From assembly GCA_030849075.1 (NCBI GenBank), contig JASAOO010003319.1, positions 1-40,636 on the forward strand: a stretch of 40,636 nt of DNA, in the 5' to 3' direction. Positions 10,401-19,790 of this stretch are shown in pieces. The DNA comes from Zelonia costaricensis. Lineage: Eukaryota > Euglenozoa > Kinetoplastea > Trypanosomatida > Trypanosomatidae. Both the position numbers and the translations under genes were made by a program. The notes beneath the pieces were generated by a model that was not told where the DNA came from, made no database searches, and saw only the letters and a program-made list of their open reading frames with translations. The stretch's first letter is position 1. Each line of letters starts with the position of its first letter.

Positions 10401-10851
10401 GGGGACCACCCACTGGCACAGCACGTCATGGCGTGCTCGCACACGAGTTGAGGCCGGCGTCGCGAGGATGCGGACAACCCGCCACACGCCCGTCATTGCC
10501 CTGCCCCACACTCCTGCCTCCGCGGCGGTCCGGAGGAGGGGGCACAAAGAGAAAACAGCGGGAGGTGGAAAGGCGAGCTGTGCGCAGTGCGCCCGCTTCC
10601 GCACGCACCAGGCGCCGCAATGCCGTGCTGGCTGGAAGGCTCGCTCTAACGATACAGTCACTTAAGAAGTAAATGGCGAAGAGAAGCACGTCAGTGCCTG
10701 CGTGCGTACGTGCGTATGTGTGTGAGTGTGTGTCTGCGTGCTCGCCCTCTGTTTCGTCTGTTCCTTTCCTGAGATTTTTGTTTGAAGGTAAGCGGGGGGG
10801 AAGGGAGAGACAGGGGGAGAAGCAACACTGTCGCCCGCGCCCGTGCCGGTT
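7457..10851. other. Longest gene-free stretch (3.4 kb)
   Basis: There is no convincing gene. It has purine-rich G runs on the plus strand (for example 7520-7528, 7684-7693 and 8456-8480). Frames of 200-390 codons exist on both strands but are rich in Arg/Ser/Pro, overlap one another and carry no domain or membrane pattern. A pyrimidine tract on the minus strand (complement of about 7511-7530) with AG near 7507 could serve the adenosyltransferase mRNA. The rest is probably the 3' UTR of the desaturase mRNA and spacer. A non-coding RNA or retroposon remnant (such as a SIDER element) cannot be excluded by eye. Confidence 0.55.
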
Positions 10852-12150
10852 CTACGCAGCGGTTGGTGTCTTCAGCCTCGCCACGCGGAGGTACTGGAGG
10901 TGGGCCTCCGCGCCGCACGAGTGGCCGTACACGCCACCGGTGAAGGCCGCCGTGGCGTCCTTGCCGACGAAGAGGTCGAGGATGCGCTGGCCACCGGGGT
11001 GGTTCGAGTACCAGATGATGTCCTTGGAGCTGTGCGTGTAGCCGGAGCCGGTCGGGATGGTGCGCATCAAGTCAATCACGTCGTTGTTGACGACCATCAG
11101 CTTGCGCCCCTTGGCCACCTCGTCCTGCACCTTCTCCCACGTCCACTCCGCCATCACAGGGATCTCGAGCTGGGCGAGCCGGGTCTGCGCCTCCTTCAGC
11201 GTCTTCTCCGACTTCTTCACGAGCATCTTGTTGAAGTTGGCGTCGATGACTTCATTCGGCGTGCGCACCAGGTTCTTTGCGGAGCCGATGAACGAGACGG
11301 CGCGGATGATCCACTTGGTGGGGTCGTAGTGGTACCACTTGATGCCGTTGCGGTAGTCCTGGGCGAACTCGTGGTGGAAGTTGTGGTAGCCCTCGCCGAA
11401 GGTGAAGAGGGCGCAGACGACGGAGTCGTGCGACGAGTGGCGGTCCGAGTAGTTCTGCACCGCGCCAAAGAAGTTCGTGTGCGCCAGACTGTTGATGAAG
11501 AAGGTGCAGTGGTGCACAAACGCGATCTTGGCGAGCGCGGCGTAGAAGTACCCGCCGAGCCAGTCGCCCCAGCCGAGGCCGCACACGACCGTTGGCAGGA
11601 TGACGCCGGACAGCATGGCGAACTTGAAGAAGTGCCGGTGCTGGAACTGGAGGACGTGGCTGTACTTGAAGTCCGACACATCCACCTTGCCGAGCAGCGA
11701 GTAGTCCTGCTTCATGATCATCCACCCCATGTGCGAGAAGATGAAGCCGCGATGCGCGTTGTACGGGTCCTTCTCAGTGTCCACGTAGCGGTGGTGGATG
11801 CGGTGGTTACGGCACCACCACTTGGCAGAGCCCTCGAAGGCGCCGGCGCCGGCGAAGGCGCAGAGCCACTGGAACCACGGGGCGGCAGTGTACGCGCGGT
11901 GAGAGAACAGGCGGTGGTAGCCGACCGTGATGCCGAGGCAGCCGTTGAACATGTAGAAGAGCAGCGCTGTCACGAAGGTTTTCCACTGCAGGTGGACGCC
12001 GAGCAGGGCGGCGGTGAGGACGCCGCCGAGGGGCAGCACCAGGACTGCCACGGCGACATAGTTGATCTCGTAGTTGCCCTCCTGGTACGTCGGCTGGCGG
12101 CGGACGGGCTCAGCCGTCGGCTCGCTCTCCCTCTTCTCGACAGAGGTCAT
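10852..12150 (-). CDS. Delta-9 fatty acyl-CoA desaturase fused to cytochrome b5
   Basis: This is a 432-residue integral ER desaturase. The three histidine boxes that bind the di-iron centre are present: HRLFSH (79-84), HRIHHR (116-121) and EGYHNFHHEF (253-262). Hydrophobic pairs lie at about 31-53 with 60-77, and about 176-200 with 208-228. The C-terminal part (about 335-428) is a cytochrome b5 domain with the haem ligands in HPGGQ (H384) and VYGHS (H410). This layout matches fungal OLE1-type stearoyl-CoA desaturases, which introduce the delta-9 double bond into palmitoyl- and stearoyl-CoA using electrons from the fused b5. All key residues are intact. On the minus strand a CT-rich tract (complement of 12160-12200) directly precedes the ATG. 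Substrate preference is inferred from family. Confidence 0.95.
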   Translation of the reverse strand: MTSVEKRESEPTAEPVRRQPTYQEGNYEINYVAVAVLVLPLGGVLTAALLGVHLQWKTFVTALLFYMFNGCLGITVGYHRLFSHRAYTAAPWFQWLCAFAGAGAFEGSAKWWCRNHRIHHRYVDTEKDPYNAHRGFIFSHMGWMIMKQDYSLLGKVDVSDFKYSHVLQFQHRHFFKFAMLSGVILPTVVCGLGWGDWLGGYFYAALAKIAFVHHCTFFINSLAHTNFFGAVQNYSDRHSSHDSVVCALFTFGEGYHNFHHEFAQDYRNGIKWYHYDPTKWIIRAVSFIGSAKNLVRTPNEVIDANFNKMLVKKSEKTLKEAQTRLAQLEIPVMAEWTWEKVQDEVAKGRKLMVVNNDVIDLMRTIPTGSGYTHSSKDIIWYSNHPGGQRILDLFVGKDATAAFTGGVYGHSCGAEAHLQYLRVARLKTPTAA

Positions 12151-13083
12151 GCTGGCAAGGTGGGGAAAAGGTGAGAGAGGAAGGACGAGGAGGAGACGAA
12201 AGGAAGGGGTAGCGAGAGCGCACTAACTGCAGGCGGTGCCACAAGGGAGTGCGCGGGCGGACGGGTGACCCGCGCGTGGACCAGAGAAGCGGAAAGGGGG
12301 ACGACGGTAACCGCAACAGCGCGGGGGGTGGTGTGGGGTGGGTCGTCGCGTAGCGCAAGGCACACGGGCGATGACCGACACACACGCGGTGCAACAAGGC
12401 ACAAACAGACACACACACACACACAGTTAACACAATTGAGATCGAGGAGAGTATACGAGAGGCGGACAGGGGGGCGAGAAGAGTGAAGTGGAGAGGGGGA
12501 GGGGCAGTGGCAAGTTGCGACAACGGGGGAAGGCGTGCACGTCGAGCGCAGAGCCACGGCGGCAGCAGCACAGACGGCTCGCTTCGGATGCTGCCAAGGC
12601 GGCAAGCACCAGAGAAGAGGAGCCTCGCTCAGCACTGCGGCAGCGAAGGGTGACACAGAAAGAGCGAAGTGGGATGCGCGATGCACCTCCGCCCGCCTCC
12701 TGCGCCGTCGCGTTCTTCCGCTCCGCCATAACACGACGCGGCTGAACGGCGTTGTGTGAGGAGGGAGGGAGAAGGGGGGGGGGTTCGCAAGTGCGACGCG
12801 CGTCTTCGACAAGGAGAGACTCGGCATTCTGACGGTGGTGGTGGCGGTGGTGGTGCATTAGCGCAATCGCGTTCACGCCGCTCGAAGCGGCGGCGCGTTA
12901 GAGGTGGTCTTACCCGAGGAAAAAGCGCATGAAAGAAAACACACAGAAACACAAACACGACGCACGACACGACCGGACAACGCACTCACGGACGCTCAGT
13001 GCGCATACAGAATGACGCGAATCGCGCCGCAGACTCCAGCGCCGGGGATTGGGGGGGGGGGGGCCGCAAGCAGAGTTGACGGT
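12151..13083. other. Intergenic, UTR-like, no gene recognised
   Basis: There is a CT-rich tract on the minus strand before the desaturase ATG, a CA repeat at about 12408-12425, a GGT-rich patch at 12825-12854 and a G run at 13050-13062 just after the Notchless stop. No domain-bearing frame was seen. Confidence 0.6.
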
Positions 13084-14652
13084 TTAGTGGATCCAGATGC
13101 GCACGCGCTTGTCCTTTGAGCCCGTGGCGACCTTCTGCCCATCAGGGCTCCAATCGGTGGCGTAGATCTCATCGCTGTGGCCAGACATGTCCTCGATCAG
13201 CTCGCGCTTCGCCACAGACCAGAGCTTCAGCGTCGTATCCTTGCTGCCCGACACGAGCATGCGCGAGTCGAGACTCCAGCTCACGTGGTACACGGCCGCC
13301 ACATGCCCGCGGAAGGTCGTGATGAACTTGCCGTCCTCGGCGTTCCACAGCTTGACGCTCTTGTCGGCCGAGCACGAGGCGAGCATCGTCCCGTCCGGGC
13401 TGAACTGGATGTGGAAGACGACGCCCTGGTGGCCCGTCAAGCGCGCCACCGGCGTGGCGGACTGCTGCGGATTCCAGAGAAACATGGTGTTGTCGTCGGA
13501 GCAGCTCACGAGCCGCTCGCTGTCGCCGAAGCGAGTGACGACGGCGTCGTACCGCTTCTGCGCGTGGGCAACCATCGCCTCGCGGGTGCTGAAGGTGCGG
13601 TCCTCGTGGTCGAAGGCGCCGGTGCGGGTGACGAGGTCGGTGCTGAGCGCCAGGAAGTTCACCCAGTGGGCGTGCCCGCGCAGCACGCAACGGGGAGAGC
13701 CGCTGGAAGCGTCCCAGACGATGACGGTGCGGTCCTGTGAGGAGGAGTAGATACGGTCCTCGCCGCCCCACTTCACGCACGTGACACACGACTGGTGACC
13801 AGAGAGGGAGCGCTCCAGCCCCGTGGCAACGTTCCAGACCTTCAGCGATGCGTCCTTGCTCGCGGAAACAAAGCGGTCGCACTGCGGGTTGCGGTGCAGC
13901 GGCTCCCACGCGACGTGGGAAACGTAGTGGGTGTGCGCCTTGTGCTTCTTGGACTTGAAGTTGCCGTACTCGCCGTCGTGCGTCCACACGGCGAGCGTGC
14001 CATCCTTGCTGCCGCTGACGAGGTAGCGGCCGTCGGGGGACCACGACAGCACCTGCACCCAGCTTGTGTGCGCCTTGAGCTCCACGACCGGCGTCAGCGT
14101 GGCCATGTCCCAGATGCGCACCTCCTTGTCACCCCCGCCCGTCGCCAGGACCTGGCTGTCAGGGGAGAAGGAAACAACCAGCACCGCCTCGCTGTGGCCG
14201 TCCAGCGTGCCGGCGCACCGCGTGACGGGCCGCACCCGGAAGACGGCCTGCGGCTTGTACGTGATCTCCACCACGGTCTCCTCCGGCGCGGCGAACTCGA
14301 GCTTCTCGACGTCCTGCGGCCGCACCCGGCGCCCCTCCTTCAGCATCCGCTCCACGTACTCATCCTTCTGTTTGCGAAAGAGGATGTCCTGCACGCTGCT
14401 GTTGATCTGCTCGCCGTCAATGAAAAAAGCGTACGGGATCGTCTTGAGCTCCTCGTCTTGCAGCAGCGACGTGAGCAGCTCGTCCAGCTGCTTCGGCGTC
14501 GCCGAGGCCGGCAGGAGAATCTGCGTGCCGCTTGGCGCGCCGTGCTCGTCCAGCAGCCGCACCATTATCTTCGGGGCCCGCTCCTCGTCCTCCTCGCTCT
14601 GCAGCTCCGCCTCGCGCACCACGTCGCGCTTCTGCTTCTTGCGCACCGGCAT
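13084..14652 (-). CDS. NLE1: Notchless homolog, WD40 ribosome-assembly factor (Rsa4/NLE1)
   Basis: This 522-residue protein starts with a basic/acidic tail (KKQKRD, then an E/D stretch), followed by the NLE domain at about 28-135 with a ubiquitin-like fold (IMVRLLDEHGAP, YAFFIDGEQI, and VEITYKPQAVFRVRPVTRC at its end). An eight-repeat WD40 propeller fills about 145-522, with typical GH...WD spacing. A long insert in the propeller (STDLVTRTGAFDHEDRTF, then SCSDDNTMFLWNP) is diagnostic for Rsa4/Notchless rather than for other WD40 proteins, and the end is ...DKRVRIWIH. Rsa4/NLE1 sits on pre-60S particles and is pulled off by the AAA ATPase Midasin (Rea1/Mdn1) during nuclear maturation. Length and domain order fit the family fully. 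A GT repeat and a G-rich stretch lie just upstream. Confidence 0.95.
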   Translation of the reverse strand: MPVRKKQKRDVVREAELQSEEDEERAPKIMVRLLDEHGAPSGTQILLPASATPKQLDELLTSLLQDEELKTIPYAFFIDGEQINSSVQDILFRKQKDEYVERMLKEGRRVRPQDVEKLEFAAPEETVVEITYKPQAVFRVRPVTRCAGTLDGHSEAVLVVSFSPDSQVLATGGGDKEVRIWDMATLTPVVELKAHTSWVQVLSWSPDGRYLVSGSKDGTLAVWTHDGEYGNFKSKKHKAHTHYVSHVAWEPLHRNPQCDRFVSASKDASLKVWNVATGLERSLSGHQSCVTCVKWGGEDRIYSSSQDRTVIVWDASSGSPRCVLRGHAHWVNFLALSTDLVTRTGAFDHEDRTFSTREAMVAHAQKRYDAVVTRFGDSERLVSCSDDNTMFLWNPQQSATPVARLTGHQGVVFHIQFSPDGTMLASCSADKSVKLWNAEDGKFITTFRGHVAAVYHVSWSLDSRMLVSGSKDTTLKLWSVAKRELIEDMSGHSDEIYATDWSPDGQKVATGSKDKRVRIWIH

Positions 14653-15102
14653 CTCCGCCTTGACCTATCCGTGCGTGCGTTGGTGTGTGTGTGTGTGTGT
14701 GTGTGTGTGGAGCGGGGTGGGGGGTGGGGGGCGGCAGCACCACGCACGGATCGATGCGAAGCCGCGACCACGCGTCGCCGAACGACGGAAAAGGCGGGGA
14801 GAGGGGGCGGTGGCGGGGAAGGAAGGCCGCCCGCAAGGAGGTGCCAGTTCTGTGCGTGGGTGAGTGGGTAAGGGTGGCGACGGGCGAGTCGGTGAAGAGC
14901 GGACGATGATGCGTGGGGAGACCGAGCGAAGGAGTGAGTGAGGAGGGCGAGGAGCAGAGCGGCACCTTCGCTCGCAGAGCGCCTTTGCAGATTCGCGTGT
15001 GGGTGGCGAGGCGGCATCACCCGCGCTTTTACAGGTCCCCCCTTTGATGTTGGCATGGCAAGTTGATTTCTCCTCCTCGCGGTACTTGGATCGAACGGGC
15101 TC
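14653..15102. other. Intergenic, UTR-like
   Basis: This is the spacer between the DHHC gene and the Notchless gene. It holds a GT repeat and a G-rich stretch (CT/CA-rich on the minus strand) that could position the Notchless trans-splice site. No gene was seen. Confidence 0.65.
14683..14709. repeat. (GT)n microsatellite upstream of the Notchless ATG
   Basis: A nearly perfect GT dinucleotide repeat, read as CA on the coding strand. CA and CT repeats near trans-splice sites are common in Leishmania-type genomes. Confidence 0.85.
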
Positions 15103-15954
15103 TCACGCCCAGCACAAGCGCACGGCTGAGTGCCAGAGCGACTCCTTCTCCTGGCGGCGGCGGCGCACAAACTCGCGCGTTGTCCATCCACGCCTCTGCA
15201 GCAGCGCCTGGTACACCAGGAGCACCAGCAGGAACGCGTCGAAGGCGGCCACGAGCACGGCGCCAACGTTGGTCGCGATGCCACCGTGCAGGAGCACCCA
15301 AAGCCCGTACGTGCGTAGGAGGTAGCTGAGGTTGGCCACCCCGGCTGCGAGGCATACCAAGAAGAGGCGCCGATTCGCAGCGCCGACGCAGTTGCCGATG
15401 AAGTAGCAGTGGTGGTCCATACCACGCACGTGAGTACCGCACCTGCGGCAGTACAACGCGTCCCACTGCACGCCGACCTGCTTGTCCGCGCCAAGCGCGA
15501 CGCTCGGGTCCGCCTGGGGGACACTGAAGACGCACGCGGCATAGCTGACGGCGAAGAGAGTGACCAAGGTGAGGTAGATCCCGTCCGCCAGGTCGCACCG
15601 CAGCAGCTCGGCCACCGGTGCGCGCGGCAGAGACGGCAGCGCATCGACCACACTCCACACAAAGTACGCTGGGTTGCACGCACGCACGTCAGGGTTGCCG
15701 CCCACCGCAGCGCGCGCCACGAACATCACCACGTGGTACTGCCACACAAAAGAGAGCGCGATTAGGACGACGTGTGCCCTGCCGATGACGCGCGACGCGG
15801 TGTGCACCGCCTGCGGTGCGTGCTGCGCGTTGCACATCGCCTCACTCACGAAGCAGCGGCCAAAGACGAAGTTGGCCAGCAGCAAGAGGGCGGGCAGGAA
15901 GAGGGCCGTGTACACCGCGCCCCACGAAGTGAGCACCTCCTCCCACGTCGACAT
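15103..15954 (-). CDS. DHHC-family palmitoyltransferase with reduced zinc region
   Basis: This is a 283-residue multi-pass protein. Hydrophobic segments lie at about 12-31, 60-80, 124-144, 196-214 and 228-250. The catalytic core YCRRCGTHVRGMDHHC ends in the DHHC box (180-183, nucleophile C183). It is followed by FIGNCVGAANRRLF, and the family TTxE motif appears as TTRE at 258-261. The enzyme should attach palmitate to cysteines of membrane-associated proteins. Unusually, the first half of the cysteine-rich domain (the CxxC and R-x-x-H upstream of CRRC) is missing, so only one of the two zinc sites has its ligands. The frame runs on to 16191, but the extension reads through a pyrimidine tract and AG at 15989, so the ATG at 15954 is preferred. 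Confidence 0.88.
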   Translation of the reverse strand: MSTWEEVLTSWGAVYTALFLPALLLLANFVFGRCFVSEAMCNAQHAPQAVHTASRVIGRAHVVLIALSFVWQYHVVMFVARAAVGGNPDVRACNPAYFVWSVVDALPSLPRAPVAELLRCDLADGIYLTLVTLFAVSYAACVFSVPQADPSVALGADKQVGVQWDALYCRRCGTHVRGMDHHCYFIGNCVGAANRRLFLVCLAAGVANLSYLLRTYGLWVLLHGGIATNVGAVLVAAFDAFLLVLLVYQALLQRRGWTTREFVRRRRQEKESLWHSAVRLCWA

Positions 15955-16981
15955 GGCCGCCCCACGAAGTGCTTGCAGAGCGGGCAGCTGCGATAGGGCC
16001 GAGTTGAGGACGGGAAACAGAAGGCGAGAGCAGAAACACAAGGAGGGCGCGCAAGAAGACGGGGTGAGGAGTACGGGGGTGCGGGCATCGGGCAGATGAA
16101 GGGCGCGCGGGGTGCCTGTACGCACCGCACTTGCAGTGCACGGAGAGAGAGAGGGGGGGTGGAGCAGAGGCTGGGCGCTATCCCACCCCACCTTTCACTC
16201 CCTCGCATCTCACGGCTCGCGGTGGGCACGGCCGAACGCGCGGCAGCCTTCAAGGTGCTCCTCGTCTGTTGTAGCGTGGTGTGCCGCGAGTGAGCGTGAG
16301 CAGGAAGGCGCGGAAGGCGTCTAGGTGACAGTGCAGCTTTGCGTTTTCTTCTTCGTCGCCCTGCACGTCGTGACGGTCCGCCGAGGAGTGGAGACGGCGC
16401 GGCGGCAGTTGCGGGGGCGCGGCACGGCTGTGCACAAAAGGGCTCCGGAGCGGGTGCGGGTGAAAAAGAAAAAAAAGCGGTGCACCAAGGTGCGGCAGCG
16501 AGACGGCCAGAGCACGGGTAAGGCACAGCACGCACGGCACGCCGCCGCTTCACCCACACACACACAACCCTTCTCAGATCCCCATCGCCTCATCTGTCCC
16601 GTCCCCTCCTCGGCGGTCGCCTTTTGTCGACTTGCACAGTGCCGCGCTGCCGCCCCCACCCCCTCCGTCGAGCTTGCCTCGCGGCAACCGTTGCGGCACC
16701 ACGCAAGGTAGCCGGGAAACAACAAAAAGCTGAGTGAATAAGTTGTTGATAATTCGCGCACCGCATCCGCAATCGCCCTCTGCGGATGGCAGCGCAACCG
16801 ACGAGACGCAGTGAGTCCCCATCCCTGCTCCCCGGTCGCGGCAAGGGCAAGAGCTGCAGAGCAGACAGAAGAGAAAGGGAGGGGGGGGAGTCACAGATTT
16901 CGGACGAGACGCGTCCGCGGCCCCTCTCTTTTCCTGCATCTTCACAGCAGACACGCTCCTGGCGGCACACGCACGGCACTG
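15955..16981. other. Intergenic, UTR-like, no gene recognised
   Basis: This is the spacer between XPD and the DHHC gene. It contains the acceptor tract above and short CA repeats near 16554-16567. No domain-bearing frame was seen. Confidence 0.6.
15972..16055 (-). promoter_or_regulatory. Putative trans-splice acceptor for the DHHC gene
   Basis: The complement of about 16010-16055 is CT-rich, followed by CGCAG (AG at 15989-15988) and a second AG at 15973-15972. Both lie upstream of the ATG at 15954 and inside the longer frame. Confidence 0.5.
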
Positions 16982-19447
16982 CTACGCAACGGTGCCGTCG
17001 CGCTGCCGCTTCCGCGCACCACCAGCGCCCGGCTCCCGCACTGCCGCAATGCCGCCCTCCCCGTCCTCTCCGTCGCCGGCCTGCGCCAGCACTGCCGCCG
17101 CCACGGCTGCCGAGTCGACGGCGTCTGCGGTGGCGCCGCGGGCGGCGGCGGAGTACTTTGCCGTGGACGGGCTCAGCCGGCCCATCTTGCGCAGCGTCTC
17201 CTTCGAGAGCAGCGTTGTGCCAAGGTCCTTCTCGTGCTCCCACGGCTGCGCCATCTCCTTGAAGAAGCCGCGCGCCACGGCGACGGCCGCGTCGACGCTG
17301 AGGTTGGTGTTGTTCTTGAGGCATTGGAGAATCCAGCGCGGGATCTTCTTGCGCTTGTCGTTGAGGGCAAACCGTTTGTCAACCATGAGCATCATCCCGT
17401 AGTCCGTCTTGTTGCGCAGCACCCGCCCGATGCACTGCGAGGCCTGCCGCATCGCGTCAAAGTTGCGGAACTCGCTCTCGGAGATGCCGAGGCACACCTC
17501 CATCCAGTGCATGCGCTGCCGCAGCGGCTCATCGTTCGGGGGCAGGAACGGCACGCCGAACATGACCACGGCACGCCCGTAGTGCCGGTCGAAGTCGATG
17601 CCCTCGGCAATTTTGCCACGCGCGATGGACATGAAGATAGCGCCTCGGCCAATATCGCACGCACGGCGGTAGTTGGCGAGTGCCACGGACGTCTCCTCGA
17701 CACCCTGCGTCTCGACAAAGATGAGCTTGTGCCTGGCCAGCTTCTGCAGGAAGCCTGAGCTGTGCCACGCCAAGAGGACCTCGCCCATGTACTGGTACCC
17801 CGTGAAGAAGCACACCATCCCGTCCGGCACCGTCCTGGCCAGCTCCAGCAGCAGGCTCTCGTACGCCGACGTGACCAAAGCCTGCGCGGCCGCGTTCGTG
17901 CGCACCTTGAAGCTGCTCGTGATCTCCTCGGCGGTGATGCTGACGCTCTCGGAGCTGCGCGTCACGATGACCGGCGCGATGCACTTGCGTGAGAGCGTCA
18001 TCTGGAACGACTTGGAGATGATGGGGGCGAAGCCGAGGATCTTAGGGTATATATCCAGCGGCGAGAGGGTGCCTGAGGTGAGGATGACGCTGCGGTAGCG
18101 GCCAAACGTGTCGCGCAGCGCCAGCGAGGCATCCACGCAGACGGTGCGGATGACCGGGTCGGGGATCTGTGGCCGTGTCGGGTCGAACGCCTCGCACACA
18201 ACGACAAAGCCAGGCTTCTCGTACCGGTCGTCGGTGTAGTAGAGGGAGAGGAGGGTGTACATCTGGGCCAAGAGCACGACGGGGCGGTACTTGCCAGCGT
18301 TGGTGATGCGCAGGGTCGTCAAGAGCACCTTCAGCCGCTCCGAGAGGTAGCGGAAGTGGCTGATTTCGAGCGCGCACTCCTCCTTCAGCTTCGTCAGGAA
18401 CGTCAGCGGGTCGGCCACATAGGTGCGGGTGATGCGGGAGACGATGCGGTGTGTAAAGTCGACGAGGCGCTGCAGGAAAGCCAGGAAGTGGTTTGCCTGC
18501 CGCAGCGACGCGGGAATGGCGCCCTCGGCGACGTGGGCGGGGATGGCGGGCGCCGCCACGAGGGTCCGCTCCTCCGGTGCGCGCGCCATCTCGGACATGG
18601 CCAGCCCATTCACGAGCCGGTCGTACTCGTCCTGCAACTGCTGGCGGTTCGTCGCCTTGAGGTGGTCCAGCTCCTTGTTCAAGTCCTTCATGTTCTGCTT
18701 CGCGTCGAGCGAGTCCTTCTTGGTGAGGATGAGCGACATCGCCTCGATACAGACGTCGTCGACGTTGTGGCCCTCGTCCATGACGACAATCGTGTTCTCG
18801 TTGAGGAACTCCTTGGTCACCTCGGAGACGACGGGGTCGACCATGTACAGGTACGAGTGCACGATAATATCCACTACCGGCAGCGCCTTGCGCACGAGGT
18901 AGTAGGGGCACACGTGGTGCTGCTCGCCAAAGTCCTTGAGGTCCTCCAGCGAGTACACACCAGGCGGCAGCTCCAGCGGCGTCTGGGCTAGCGTGTCGTA
19001 GTAGCCGCAGCGGCCGTCCTGCTGCCACGGCGCCGTGATGGAGCGGCAGCCGCCGTCCACCTCGTCGGGGTGAATGAGTGAGGCGACGCTGGGCTCGATG
19101 CAGAGGTTCTTCTTCGCGGTGAGGCAGAGGCCCCGCAGGGGGCGCAGCTGCTCCCCCTCCAGCTCCCAGTGCCGCAGCAGCTTCCGCATCTCACCCATCG
19201 TCTTCACCATCTCCTCGACGGTTCGTGTGCAGTACACCACCTTGCGCTTCTCGTGGGCGTGGTGGTGCAGGTAGGCGACAAGGATCGAAAGCAGCGAAAT
19301 TGTCTTGCCCGTTCCGGACGGCATCTCGAGCACCATGTGACCGCCCCGGTCGAGCCCCCGCTTCAGCTCCGTGATGTAGTCGAGCTGCTCCGGGTAGATG
19401 TACTCGTACGGGAACACCACGAGCACCTCCTCGACGTAGAGTTTCAT
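16982..19447 (-). CDS. XPD: TFIIH DNA helicase XPD/Rad3 homolog
   Basis: This is an 821-residue superfamily 2 helicase. It begins MKLYVEEVLVVFPYEYIYPEQ, the conserved XPD/Rad3 start. Walker A is MPSGTGKT (42-49). Four cysteines placed like the 4Fe-4S ligands of XPD are C116 (KNLC), C134 (GGC), C147 (GRC) and C180 (HHVCPYY). The DEAH box reads DEGH (224-227). Motif VI is QCIGRVLRNKTDYG, at about 668-681. XPD unwinds DNA as part of TFIIH in nucleotide excision repair and supports Pol II transcription of the spliced-leader RNA genes in trypanosomatids. The C-terminal tail (about 770-821) is Ala/Gly-rich and ends RKRQRDGTVA, a possible nuclear signal. The frame extends to 19774, but that part overlaps a long pyrimidine tract with AGs at 19458 and 19451, so the ATG at 19447 is taken. 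Confidence 0.95.
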   Translation of the reverse strand: MKLYVEEVLVVFPYEYIYPEQLDYITELKRGLDRGGHMVLEMPSGTGKTISLLSILVAYLHHHAHEKRKVVYCTRTVEEMVKTMGEMRKLLRHWELEGEQLRPLRGLCLTAKKNLCIEPSVASLIHPDEVDGGCRSITAPWQQDGRCGYYDTLAQTPLELPPGVYSLEDLKDFGEQHHVCPYYLVRKALPVVDIIVHSYLYMVDPVVSEVTKEFLNENTIVVMDEGHNVDDVCIEAMSLILTKKDSLDAKQNMKDLNKELDHLKATNRQQLQDEYDRLVNGLAMSEMARAPEERTLVAAPAIPAHVAEGAIPASLRQANHFLAFLQRLVDFTHRIVSRITRTYVADPLTFLTKLKEECALEISHFRYLSERLKVLLTTLRITNAGKYRPVVLLAQMYTLLSLYYTDDRYEKPGFVVVCEAFDPTRPQIPDPVIRTVCVDASLALRDTFGRYRSVILTSGTLSPLDIYPKILGFAPIISKSFQMTLSRKCIAPVIVTRSSESVSITAEEITSSFKVRTNAAAQALVTSAYESLLLELARTVPDGMVCFFTGYQYMGEVLLAWHSSGFLQKLARHKLIFVETQGVEETSVALANYRRACDIGRGAIFMSIARGKIAEGIDFDRHYGRAVVMFGVPFLPPNDEPLRQRMHWMEVCLGISESEFRNFDAMRQASQCIGRVLRNKTDYGMMLMVDKRFALNDKRKKIPRWILQCLKNNTNLSVDAAVAVARGFFKEMAQPWEHEKDLGTTLLSKETLRKMGRLSPSTAKYSAAARGATADAVDSAAVAAAVLAQAGDGEDGEGGIAAVREPGAGGARKRQRDGTVA

Positions 19448-19449
19448 GG

Positions 19450-19535
19450 CTGTGGGCTGGAGAAGCGTGAGGAGGGGAGGGGGGAGGGGACTCGGGCCAA
19501 AGGGGGACGGAGGGGGAGGACGGTGGGGTGCCAAT
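19450..19535 (-). promoter_or_regulatory. Putative trans-splice acceptor for XPD
   Basis: The complement of about 19459-19535 is a long CT-rich tract followed by CCAG (AG at 19458-19457) and ACAG (AG at 19451-19450) just before the ATG at 19447. Either AG could be used. Confidence 0.5.
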
Positions 19536-19790
19536 AAATGGGCAAACAAAGCGCGTGCAGTTGGCGCCGCACCTCCGTGGACCTGGTGAGCCGCGTCGTT
19601 GCGACACGGTGCAGCAGAGGATGCGCGTGTGCGCGGCACAGAGTAGCTCAGAGTGGCACAGAGTGGCTCAGAGAGGGAGGAAGAGCGGGAGGGAGGCGGA
19701 GTGGCACATGTGACCGAGACGAGCCCCGGAGAGGCGGCGAGGCGCCAGCTTGAGACGCGCCATACCTGGAACAAGAAAGAGGGGGGAGGA

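Noticed and set aside
10843..12174. 443-codon plus-strand frame over the desaturase
   Set aside because: It is the antisense shadow of a certain gene, rich in Val/Leu/Arg/His by codon bias.
16192..16954. Minus-strand frames between XPD and the DHHC gene
   Set aside because: They are Arg/Ser/Cys-rich, without domains, and overlap UTR signals.
18042..19028. 328-codon minus-strand frame inside XPD
   Set aside because: It is another frame of the XPD gene, with Arg/Ala/Pro-rich shadow composition.
19448..19774. 109-residue N-terminal extension of XPD
   Set aside because: It is Ser/Pro/Leu-rich translation of a pyrimidine tract; the conserved XPD start MKLYVEEVLV is at 19447.
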